This document shows, in pieces, positions 12,985 through 24,298 of a DNA stretch of 64,000 nt. The notes under the pieces were generated by a model. That model was not told the DNA's origin. It did not search any database and was given only the letters and a program-made list of their open reading frames with translations. The stretch is taken from the NCBI GenBank assembly GCA_015179045.1, contig WHUZ01000031.1:62001-126000 (forward strand), written 5' to 3'. The translations under genes were made by a program, and so were the position numbers. Position 1 is the stretch's first letter, and every line of letters begins with the position of its first letter. The stretch is from Kalaharituber pfeilii (taxonomy: Eukaryota; Ascomycota; Pezizomycetes; Pezizales; Pezizaceae).

Positions 12985-13478
12985 ATACATACATAGGTAC
13001 GGCTCCTGCTCCGTCCTCGTACACTGTCTGCTCCTGTCCCTCTCCAACTTCAATTTCATTCATAGCGCTAATTCTTAAATTTGGATTTGCCCCCCCACCC
13101 CCTGCAGCTCTATTCAAAAGTTACCTTTTATACTTTCCATTAATTTACCCACGCTCAATTCGTGCTCTAAATCGGCCCATCACCTCCAGTTTCATACCAC
13201 TTCACAAGACATCCACTCATCTACCAACCTCGAGCTGCCGATCACCCCAGGCAAAACGGTTACCAAAACACTTCCCCTCGTTGTAAGCTTTTGTGCCTTG
13301 CACTCGATATTATTAACAGCAAGTACTGGATCCAGTCTACTACTTAAGTGCTACCTCTCAAAGACAGCCAACAAACGAGAACCGGAAACAACTGCAGCTT
13401 CACATCGTCTAAGTCATCTATATTTTTCTTTTCATTGACTGAAAGAGCTGAAGGCATATCACATCTCCCCAAATCTCA

Positions 13479-15001
13479 ATGAAGCGTCTTGACAGATTGA
13501 AGCAATGGGCGGGGGAGCGGATGGGAGGCGAAGTCAAGACCACTGTGTCCGACGACTTCAAGGCAATGGAAGCTGAAATGCAGCTTCGACAAGAAGGTAA
13601 TGGAGGCTTTATTGACTTCAGAGGCATGGTCTAACATAAACGCTGGTAGGAATGGAGAAGCTTCATAGTTCTACCAATATGTACATCAAGTCCATATCGA
13701 AGCGGAAAGAGGCCGACGACAGAGAAAAGATGCTACCATTGGATGTCCTTGCTCATGCAATGATTGCCCACGGGGAAGAATTCGAGAATGACAGCGTGTT
13801 CGGAAACTGTCTTATAAGTTCGTGATCATTTCTCGTCTATTGGGCCAGCTGCAATACTGATGAATAATATAGATATGGGACATGCGAATGAAAAAGTTGC
13901 GAGAATACAGGATACATACGTCTCGAAAGCTAGTGAAACCTGGCTTGAGTCTTTGGAGAGGTCCTTAGCTCAGATGAAGGAGTATCAGGTATGTTAATCG
14001 CTAATACTTATTCATTCATTGGCTAAATAGGAACATCATGGCAGGCTGCTCGAAAAAGATTAGAATCGAGGAGGCTGGCATATGATGCTACTCTAACTAA
14101 GATGCAAAAGCAAAAGCGTGAGGATTTTAGGGTGGAAGAGGAGCTTCGCGCCCAAAGGATTAAATATGAGGAATCAAACGAAGACGTGCTACGGCGGATG
14201 AGTGACATACAAGAATCGGAAGCCGAATCAGTAGCAGAACTGACGGCGTTCCTGGAAGCGGAGTTGGATTATCATGATAGATGCCGAGAGGTCTTACTTA
14301 ATCTGAAGCGTCAATGGCCAGTGGGAGTTGGGTATGTTTCATTGAGCTTCCTTGTCGCAAAAAACGCATTTAACATTTCATACAGTTCAACAACCGCTCG
14401 TAATAACCCAATGCGCCGAACTCAAGCGCGTGCAAATGCTGCACCTTCGCGGGAAGCAAGCCCTCCCCCGGAGCGTCTGCCCATTCGTTCACGCATCAAT
14501 TCACATGACGAGAGCGTGCGCAGTAAGAGTATCTCTCAAGATGATAGGTACCGCATGCAAACCCCGGAACCGAGTGATTTCACCAAGCCTGTGTTCCAGA
14601 GGGTCAATACTACACCGGGAAGCTTTGAAGGGCCCACGACAGGCTCTAGAAGGGGCTATGTTGCAGAACCACCACCACTTCCAGTAAACAGATCTTTGCG
14701 GAGCGCTGCGCAGCCTGCCAAACCTGCTGTCAACACGGATTTTTCAAATAATGGCAGACATGATTCCTCTGGAGGAAACAGTCCTGACAGACAATATGCA
14801 AGTGAAGGTGTCTCACCTGCTACTTCTCACCCATCCCATAAATTTCCTTCCAGGGTTCCATCAAGCTCTAATATGATGGAGCGGTATAACACAAATGGTG
14901 CAAAAGCCCCACCACCTCCCGCTCCCAGGAGTATAGGGAAAAAGCCACCACCACCTCCCCCACCACCAATGAAAAAGCCTTCTCCAGCGTCTCGGGAATA
15001 A
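13479..15001 (+). CDS. BAR-domain protein, MUG137/endophilin-like
   Basis: Crescent-shaped membrane-curvature protein of the fungal MUG137 BAR group, expected at endocytic sites or the plasma membrane. ATG at 13479 begins MKRLDRLKQWAGERMGGEVK, an amphipathic N-BAR helix region. Five introns join exons in frame: about 13600-13649, 13818-13871, 13990-14046 and 14334-14384 are the clear ones. The BAR domain covers roughly residues 15-240 with typical heptads (KLHSSTNMYIKSISKRKEAD, MGHANEKVARIQDTYVSKA, LESRRLAYDATLTKMQKQKR, EAELDYHDRCREVLLNL). The tail is disordered, Ser/Pro-rich and ends with two polyproline stretches ([22 protein letters not shown]). No SH3 domain is present, unlike animal endophilins; the polyproline tail could instead bind SH3 proteins. 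Confidence 0.88.
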
Positions 15002-15588
15002 TTAGCTTTTTATTAGGTTTCTTGAAGTTTCTATTTGTTCTCATTTTATTAGGCGCTCTCCCCATTGATAGATACAGGTATAGCATTTAGGATTGTGGGA
15101 GGGTATGTTGTATACAATACCAATATTTTGATCGGGTTGGGATTTTCCTGATTGTACTACGTGGGGATGGGGTTGAGTTCCTTGGACGAAAGAAGCGCAG
15201 TAGTGAATTTCTCTTCCTTTTACATCGTGTTTAATAGCTTTCCATTTTTTTCAGTCTTGTTTTCATTTTCTTGTATTTACAATCAGGGCGTTTTGTGCTT
15301 ATTGTGTTCTTGTTCGGAATACATTAACGAAACAGAAATTATGGCGAAAAAGACAAATTAATATATAAAAATAAAATAAAATAAACGGTGGGAATATCCA
15401 TAGCGTCTGGAGAAGGATACTTAGACTCATATGAACATGGTAATAAATGAGAACATAGTAATGCAACATCAGGTATCTATTAAAATCATACACTACATCA
15501 AAAACCGCACAAGCAAAAGGGAAATAAAAGGAAAATATAGAAAAAATTAATCATAATGGTATGACATTAGAATTCCTGGGAATCAGAT
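15002..15588. other. Convergent 3' intergenic region
   Basis: AT-rich stretch between the BAR gene (+) and the AP-2 mu gene (-), with AATAAA-like words near 15360-15385. It should contain both 3' UTRs and poly(A) sites. No gene seen. Confidence 0.6.
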
Positions 15589-17509
15589 TTAGAACCTATG
15601 CGTTTTCCAACGTTAGTCAATGTCGCCTGATTTAACATAAAAAATTTTGAACGGAAAAGAATTAAATACAGACCTTATTTCATAGCTCCCCGCTCTCGTC
15701 ATGTACCTGACCCACTTCACACTCGAATAATTACTCTTCTCAAACACCTTTAGATATCGTACTAAAAGCCCGGAGCTCGTGAACATGAGCAGGCTGAAGC
15801 TGAGGCTTAGAGGGGGGCGGGACCAGGCTTTTTTGTTCGTCATGGAAGTTAGTTCGGCGTCGGCAGAAAGGACGTATTCGCTTTGGCCGCTGAATCTCGC
15901 AATTCTAGTTTATGGAAGTTAGTATATGCTAGGGAGTCTTTTCCATATTTATTGCTTTATATGCCAGGAGGCTGGGCTGTGGAAAGATAAGGGCAGGAGA
16001 TTATACTCACTTCCACACAATATGATTCTCTGCAGGCTCATACTTTGCTTTACCCTGAGACGTCCGCGAATTGATATTCGCCGTATTCAGCGGCGTCGGG
16101 ATGCGCACAATGACATTTGTGGCGAATAGCTTTGCGCCATAGTTTGCGCGAATAGCGACTTGGTACTCGACTTTTGTTTTACCGATTTCGTTGACGATTG
16201 CATGTACGCGGAAGGGGAGGTTGACGTTCTCGGTTGCCCGGTATCTAAAGTCCAGGTTAAGGATTTTTCGTTCGATCCAATGGTGAACATGTGGGGAAAA
16301 TATATACCTCATCAACTCAAATTCCCCATCAGGAGGAACAAAGCTGATGATCCGATCTGTATCAAATTTCCCCAGCTTAACACATTGATGGAACTGGCAA
16401 TCTTCCAGTGTAACGGATCCTGCTGCCGCCCGGGTGGCCTTCTGCCCGCCCTTATTTCCAGACGGCCGGGAGAGGCCGTCGCCGTCCAGGAGCAGTCGGT
16501 CATTGAGACCAAACTTGCACTCTGGCACACCGGAGAGATATGCCCGCATGATAATCTGGCCGTTGACATCGGCTCTCAAAACCGCTCCTGCTCGCAATTC
16601 AGTTAGCGTTGCAGCTCGAAAGCCAGTCTGCAGACTACCGCTCGAAGCTAGAATAGGGAAATTGTTTCATAGTGAGAGAACGAACCTCCTGCAGATACGA
16701 GCAAGTTGACGTCCTCTATTACGTCCACAAATGCTTCGTTCTTGCGGTATTTCACGTCTGCTCGTCGCCAGGAGAGGGCACCGGTGGCTTGCATTGTAAT
16801 TCGAGAGGAGTCTTCCTGTATGTATCAATGCATCTGTGTAAGCATAACAACGATTGTTGGGCCACATTGAAAGACAATATGTATGTGAATTGAAACCCAC
16901 AATGGCTCTCTCGGATTTGACGCCTTCTGTTGTGATGTACATCTTCAATGTATCCGTTTCTGTGTTCTGGGGGTATCCGAAGTCCAGAATCTCTGCGGAG
17001 AAATGTCACACCTTAGTCTAGGTCTTCTCTGCTTGCTCAGAACATCGCGAATTCTCTCCTCCCCTGCCCTTCTCTCCCCGCTTCTAGATCTATTCCATTG
17101 CATCTCAGCAGTCCCACCACATCATTCCCACTATCGTGTCCTCTGTATGTGAACAGAATAATTACCCACCATCCAGCAGCTCATAGATCAGTACAAAGTT
17201 ATTCTTCACTGCTTCCTCGTCAAACTTGCCGAAATAGCTCTTCCCCAGCGCAATCAACCGATACAGAAACTCAAACACCAACGCTGCATTCGCATTGCTC
17301 TTTGTCACACCAACAATATATATGTTCTCATGCTTGACATGGCTGAACGTCGTGGACCCCAAGGTCAGGATGGGCGATCGCACCTGCGCGTTCGAGATGA
17401 CCTGGATCCTGAATACATCGGATAGTCGGTGCCCGCGGCAGTCGTTGCGGAATTGCCGGAAGATGAGATTCTCGCCCTTTTGGTTGAAAAGAAGGATGCC
17501 GCTCAGCAT
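15589..17509 (-). CDS. APM4: AP-2 adaptor complex mu subunit
   Basis: Medium (mu2) subunit of the AP-2 clathrin adaptor; it recognises YxxPhi cargo signals at the plasma membrane. Start at 17509 (MLSGILLFNQKGENLIFRQF). The longin-like N-domain runs through LIYELLDG; an intron of about 165 nt follows, then ILDFGYPQNTETDTLKMYIT, ITMQATGALSWRRADVKYRK and NEAFVDVIEDVNLLVSAGG. The mu-homology domain follows: VNGQIIMRAYLSGVPECKFG, FELMRYRATENVNLPF, GKTKVEYQVAIRANYGAKLF, and FSLLMFTSSGLLVRYLKVFE. Introns at about 16304-16246 and 16013-15911 fit. The last intron (15596-15673) joins SYEIR to Phe-stop at 15589, the family's standard ending. MRYRATENVNLPF points to mu2 rather than mu1 or mu3. Confidence 0.95.
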
Positions 17510-18011
17510 TGTGTCGCTCGCTGAGGCGTTTGAGGAGGGGGGAGGGGGGGTACAGCCGTTTCGTTTGAGTGGCAGCGCTGAGAGACGGAGCCGTGACGCA
17601 CAATCCGGGTTGGCGAAAACTGTACGACAGCTGATTCTTAGTTGGACTGGTGATCTATTGAAGATGGGTGAGTAGCTGTGGTTTGCGTGAGCTCAGGGAC
17701 CTTGTGCTACACTGCTCAGGTCTTGGGCTTCTGGTGCTGCAGGGGGCATTGTACACCACGCCATGCACAAGCACTATGCAGTGGCCCCTACTCTGCGTAG
17801 GTCCCGGCAAACACAGGCAGGTTCGCTGTGCGCGCCTCCATGCAGGAGCCTGCACAATCCTGCATCGAGGTAACGTGAAGTATATGAGTTTGGATTTAAG
17901 AGTCAAGCTCTAGTGGATATATATGCTATTACTACAACTACAAAATACCTCTACTTCGAATTCCTCGCCCGATTATTTATATGATACTTTGTTGCCCCTC
18001 CGTATTTACAT
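17510..18011. other. Intergenic (AP-2 mu promoter / LSC1 3' end)
   Basis: About 500 nt between two co-oriented genes. No gene seen; GC content falls toward the LSC1 terminator side (17930-18000, AT-rich). Confidence 0.55.
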
Positions 18012-19776
<1,765 letters not shown>

Positions 19777-20904
19777 GAGGATTATGTGGGAGAAGGACCA
19801 GAATAATGAGGAGCCCGGCTCGGATGAATAGGGAACTTGGGGGAGAGGGACCTGTTGCTGTAGGGTATCGTATTTGATAGTAACGGAGGGGTCCAGAACA
19901 TCAACCAGCAATAGCACTTCCCACAGTGGTTCATACTTAGGCGCTTGCTTGGTAGTGGATGCATCTGCCAAGCATCGGGGTTTACTAGCACTAAGTGAAT
20001 GTGTGTTTTCCTATTTATGCAATTGTCACTGTGATCGGATGCATACAAGTTTTGATAGATTAGTAGTACCACTCTACGCGCTGTACAAAGAAGCTTCTCA
20101 AGCGAGATTGATAACGGGATGCAATAGAAACTACTAGAGCAGCAATACAAATAGATCTCAAGAGAGAACCGGTGACAGTTGTATTCTATTCCTAGCATAT
20201 AGTTAGCCAGCGGAAATGGGAAAATTCTTGAACGCCAAGCCTTGCGTATTCATATGTAGGAAGTACTAGACTTTCCAATAGCGGTGAAACTTCTTCCTTT
20301 GAGTTTGACATGTCGCCTCTCCCCGATAGAACTGAAATATGCCCTGGTGGGACAAGGTAATGCATTGTCTCAGCATTGTCTTCAGCAGCGGTGACCATAC
20401 GGGCCTGTTAGTATTGTGGTGAGTGATATACATGGTTGGTACCGGAAGAGTGCTGCGCATGCTATCAAGCACTCTCTTATCCATCTGTTATCGCGCACCA
20501 GATGAGTGAGTGGGCGAGGTGAACCGTTGGCCCCATATTGCACTGTAATTCGCCGGCCAGCGCTGGCGCTCAGCCTGACTAAGGCTAAGTCTCCAAGTAC
20601 CGATACCGACTACTTTTTTTCCCCCACCAAAAACTCTCAGCGCCGCCGCCGCCCTAGTCCGCCAGCGAATGAATAATCTTCCACAATACAAAGTTGTGCT
20701 CACCAACAACTTTAATCCCACCTTCTTCTCGCCCCTCCATACATCCCCCCTTACTCCCTCATCTACATCTACCCCTCTCTTCCCTTCCTCCCTCCCTCAA
20801 CCAATACTGTTAAAACATTCCATCTAGGCTTCATTGTCTGGAATATACTGTTTGACTGCTGAAAAATCGTTTTCCCCAACAGTTACAATCTTCCTTGTTG
20901 AATT
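19777..20904. promoter_or_regulatory. Divergent promoter region LSC1 / NAP1
   Basis: About 1.1 kb between two divergent start codons; must hold both promoters. A CT-rich block at about 20730-20800 (CCTCCCTCCCTC-like) lies just upstream of NAP1, as is common for fungal 5' leaders. No individual factor site is claimed. Confidence 0.55.
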
Positions 20905-22372
20905 ATGTCCGAACCCATCAAGAACAAGCGTGTGGATCTCGCTGGTGCTCCGTACGTCCACCCCCACTTTTTTGCCCAACTCACCGCAAAAATTGTCGTA
21001 ACTGTCTTGCTAATAACACTTTCCCTCGTTGCAGAACACCGCAAAATACTCCCTCGTCTACTGCTCCTATCTCATCTCATGCAGTCCCACCGAAAGTCTC
21101 AACTATTGTGGAAGGTTAGAGAGATTTATTATATCCGCCAGCACTAAAGTATAATATGTTGACATTTTTAATTCTAGATTCGGAAAAAGGTGACAGAGCA
21201 GCTACCGCTTCACTGTTCGCATCTAACCCACAATTAGTGCGCATGATACAAGGAAAGCTTAACACTCTTGTTGGCCGATCGTCTGGATATATTGAGTCCC
21301 TGCCTGCTCCAGTTCGCCGTAGAATTGATGGTCTCAAAGGTGTTCAGAAGGAACACACAAAACTCGAAGCAGAATTCCATGAAGAAGTTTTGCAATTGGA
21401 GAAGAAATATTTTGCCAAGTTCACTCCGCTCTATGAGAAACGTGCGAAGATCGTGAATGGTCTTGCTGAGCCAACCGAAGAGGAAGTTAAGGCTGGCATC
21501 CAGGACGAGGAGGAGGAACCAGAGTCAAAGGAATCTAAGGCTGAAGAAAAGAAAGAAGCTGTTGATGTGAAGGGTATTCCAGAGTTCTGGTTAACTGCCA
21601 TGAAGAACAGCATTGCCCTTGCAGAAACCATCACCGATCGAGACGAGGCCGCCCTCAAATACCTCACTGATATTCGCATGGCGTATCCCGACAAACATGG
21701 TTTCCAACTAATTTTCGAATTTGCTGAGAACGAGTTTTTCACCAACAAAACAATTACCAAGACCTACTTCTACCAAGATAGTGGCTACCCAGGAGACTAC
21801 ATCTATGACCATGCCGAAGGTGACAAGATTGACTGGAAAGAAGGAAAAGATCTTACCGTACGTATTGAGAGCAAAAAGCAGCGCAATAAGAGTAAGTAGT
21901 CTTCATCACTTGACTTGAAACATTACTGACATTCTGAAGACACCAAGCAAACTCGCGTTGTGAAGAGAACCGTCCCGACGGAAAGCTTCTTCAACTTCTT
22001 TACTCCTCCTACCCCGCCAACTGGTGATGAGGATGATCTCGATGAAGAGGCCGATGAAATTGGTGACCGCCTTGAACTTGATTATCAATTGGGCGAGGAA
22101 ATCAAGGAAAAGCTCATTCCACGAGCCATCGATTGGTATACTGGCGAAGCTCTTCAGTATGAAGATCTTGATGACCAACTTGATGAGGGGGATTACGATG
22201 AGGATGACGATGAGGAAGGATTCAGTGATGAGGACAATGATGACGACGATGATGATGAATCTGATGATGAGGTTTGTATTCTTCACATAAATTGATGATA
22301 GCAACTAACAGGACACCTCAGGATGATAAATCGAAGCCAAAGCAAGAAGCGGCTGAATGCAAACAGAGTTAG
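20905..22372 (+). CDS. NAP1: Nucleosome assembly protein 1
   Basis: Histone H2A-H2B chaperone, also linked to septin and mitotic control in yeasts. ATG 20905 ([16 protein letters not shown]). Intron 1 at about 20951-21033 leads to [15 protein letters not shown]; intron 2 at about 21115-21177 leads to [13 protein letters not shown]. The NAP fold covers most of the protein: [39 protein letters not shown] (dimerisation helix), [38 protein letters not shown]-like [12 protein letters not shown], and [14 protein letters not shown] very acidic C-terminal tail follows. The last intron (about 22270-22320, acceptor CACCTCAG) gives [20 protein letters not shown], the usual fungal ending. About 400 residues, complete. 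Confidence 0.95.
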
Positions 22373-23070
22373 AGATTTTCTTTGTTCTCTTCTGTTTGTT
22401 TTTCATGGTCTCAGTCACTGCTTTCTTTCTACAATTGCAATGCGTGATGGGGCGGGATAAAAGTTGAGAGGTGTAATGAGATAGGACAGAATGGCGAGGC
22501 AGTTTCTCTATCTTCGGTATCATTGTTTTGTTGTTGTTTCCTGTGTTCTTGTGTGTGTCTGATATTTCTGGTGCTAATTTATGCCTCTCGCTATTCTATT
22601 GGGGATGTACCAGCTAGATGTTAAGAGCTAATGCCCATCTGGTTTTACTATGCGATGACCTCAATCTTATTATAATTCTGTTTGCTCGATATCTCTCAAT
22701 ACATCGACGCTGTGTAGGAATTACCTGCATCATCTACGATGACCTGCAACATCTACGCTGCAAAGCTGGATCAATTAGATACAGTGGAAAAGCGACGGAA
22801 TCTGTGGCGGGTAAAAACTTAACAACCCCGCGGTGTTCTGTAGTCGCAAAGTGGGGCCAGTTGCTTCCCTGTCAGCATCGTGACAAGGATCCTGGCGCCG
22901 AGAATAAGGGATCCTTGCTTGGGTGACTGCCAGGACAGGCACGGGCTACTCAAAATGGATCTTCATGTAACAGTTGTGTCTCCGTTCCAGCCACATACAT
23001 CGCCGTTGTGCACTACTCACACATATGCATGAACCCCCGATCAACGGCGGACTTAGTAGCCGAAAAAATT
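22373..23070. other. NAP1 3' flank and intergenic
   Basis: T-rich NAP1 3' UTR (to about 22580), then sequence without recognisable genes up to the edge of the inverted-repeat element. Confidence 0.55.
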
Positions 23071-23162
23071 AGTATCTCAACAGGGGGTCAATGCATACTA
23101 TGCGCTATGCAGTATTCGGTATAAACTAGCATACTTTTATATGCTTGGTTGTAGATGTTCAA
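23071..23162 (+). repeat. Left terminal inverted repeat
   Basis: Contains ATGCGCTATGCAGTATTC, ACTAGCATA and TATGCTTGGTTGTAGATG, each mirrored in the right arm with a few transitions. Confidence 0.8.
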
Positions 23163-23670
23163 CTTTGTCAGAAGTATCAGGATAGCTGACCTAATGAAAT
23201 CCACCAGACAGCTGACATAATGAGTTTGGCGTCTTCAATACTTTGTACCCCCTAATACCCTGTTCATGCAGCAGTATAAACACAAGTGCAAAGCCTCTAT
23301 ATAATTAATATTACAAGAAGAGCAAGCTCAAAGGTAAATAAGGCTCAGTTATTATAGTTAGTAAGGAAGATACTAATATTCTCATAGGTCCTGAAATAAC
23401 CCCCGGAAAAGATCAGCTATTATAGCATTAAGATATTTGCATATACCGAATAGCATGAGCAAGCCACTCTCAATAAGGGCCATCTTAAAAATAATGAAAA
23501 TACTGAAATCGACGTGTGCTGAAATCATTGACAATGCAGTTCTAAGAGCTTCACACCTGCATGCTAAGTTAGCTACAAATCTTGAAGCTATGAGAAATGC
23601 AAATGAAAGTATCGCCACCAGCGGTAGGATACTGCTGTTTTTGTTTTCACTGCTATTGTAGTGCTATTTT

Positions 23671-23834
23671 GGAGGCTGTTCGAGAGGCCCTTTCGGACGC
23701 TGTTTTACTGTAGAGGCTGTTACGGAAGCTGTTCTGGGGTCTGTTTGTGAGGCCCTTTCGGACGCTGTTTTACAGTAAAGGCTGTTACGGAGGCTGTTTC
23801 GGAGGCCGTTTGAGAAGCTGTTCCAGAGGCTGCC
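23671..23834 (+). repeat. 12-bp tandem array (GAGGCTGTTTCG type), forward arm
   Basis: Roughly a dozen degenerate 12-bp units close to GAGGCTGTTTCG. Within it a 65-bp higher-order unit starting GAGGCCCTTTCGGACGCTG occurs at 23684 and again at 23749 with few changes. Confidence 0.8.
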
Positions 23835-23929
23835 AGTAATGTTAGCTGATGATGGGAATAATTATGTAGCATGATACCCATATGCATACAGATTAATATT
23901 GATTAATACCCAAAGTATAATAGTAGTGA

Positions 23930-24070
23930 GAATAGCTCTCGGAATAGCTTCGAGACAACCACTGGAACAGCCTCCGAAACAGCCTCCAGAACAGAGCGTA
24001 TCGAATAGCCTCGGAAATAGCCTTCGGAATAGCTTATAGAACAGCCCCTTGGAAAAGCTCTAGACCAGCC
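23930..24070 (-). repeat. 12-bp tandem array, inverted arm
   Basis: Same 12-bp unit in reverse orientation (CCTCCGAAACAG, CGGAATAGCTTC and relatives), about 95 bp after the forward array. Together the arrays could fold into a long imperfect hairpin. Confidence 0.8.
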
Positions 24071-24206
24071 ATCCCCAAGAGTAGTCTTGGACTCTTAAGA
24101 CCTATCATGTTGGTGATGTAAAGGCCCAAATTTATTATGTCAGCTGCCCGAATACTTCTGATATAATAAAATTTAGACACTATCACAAAATTTGGACTGG
24201 CCTCAT

Positions 24207-24298
24207 GGACATCTACAGCCAAGCATACAAAAATATGCTAGTTTCTGCTGAATACTGCATGGCGCATAAATATGCATTTTATCCCCTGTCCAAATACT
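24207..24298 (-). repeat. Right terminal inverted repeat
   Basis: Reverse complement of the left repeat; contains GAATACTGCATGGCGCAT and AGCATACAAAAATATGCTAG. Ends ..CCCCTGTCCAAATACT before TA. Confidence 0.8.

Larger units (their letters stand above)
11034..13478. other. Intergenic, BAR-gene upstream region
   Basis: No supported gene in 2.4 kb. The right half carries CT/C-rich simple sequence and a CT-rich leader that ends just before the BAR-protein start at 13479. Confidence 0.6.
23071..24298. mobile_element. Decayed DNA transposon / MITE-like element with long terminal inverted repeats
   Basis: About 1.23 kb bounded by inverted repeats starting AGTAT(C/T)T..ACAGGGG on each side, with TA next to the right end and TT at the left, compatible with a TA target duplication (Tc1/mariner-Fot1 type). 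By eye about 75 of 90 terminal bases match, and most differences are C/T or G/A. A second matching block (TCAGAAGTAT..AGCTGACATAAT) lies further inside each end. The interior is AT-rich. One frame around 23455-23620 reads IIDNAVLRASHLHAKLATN.. NANESIA, resembling the coiled C-terminal region of Fot1-like transposases, but is broken around it. No DDE domain is left. Family assignment is inference. Confidence 0.68.

Noticed and set aside
12635..13117. 160-codon minus-strand Gly/Arg-rich frame
   Set aside because: Translation of the poly-C/CCCCTC repeats; no ATG-supported conserved sequence.
19777..19971. In-frame N-terminal extension of LSC1 without stop
   Set aside because: It contains no ATG; the ATG at 19776 starts a typical mitochondrial transit peptide.
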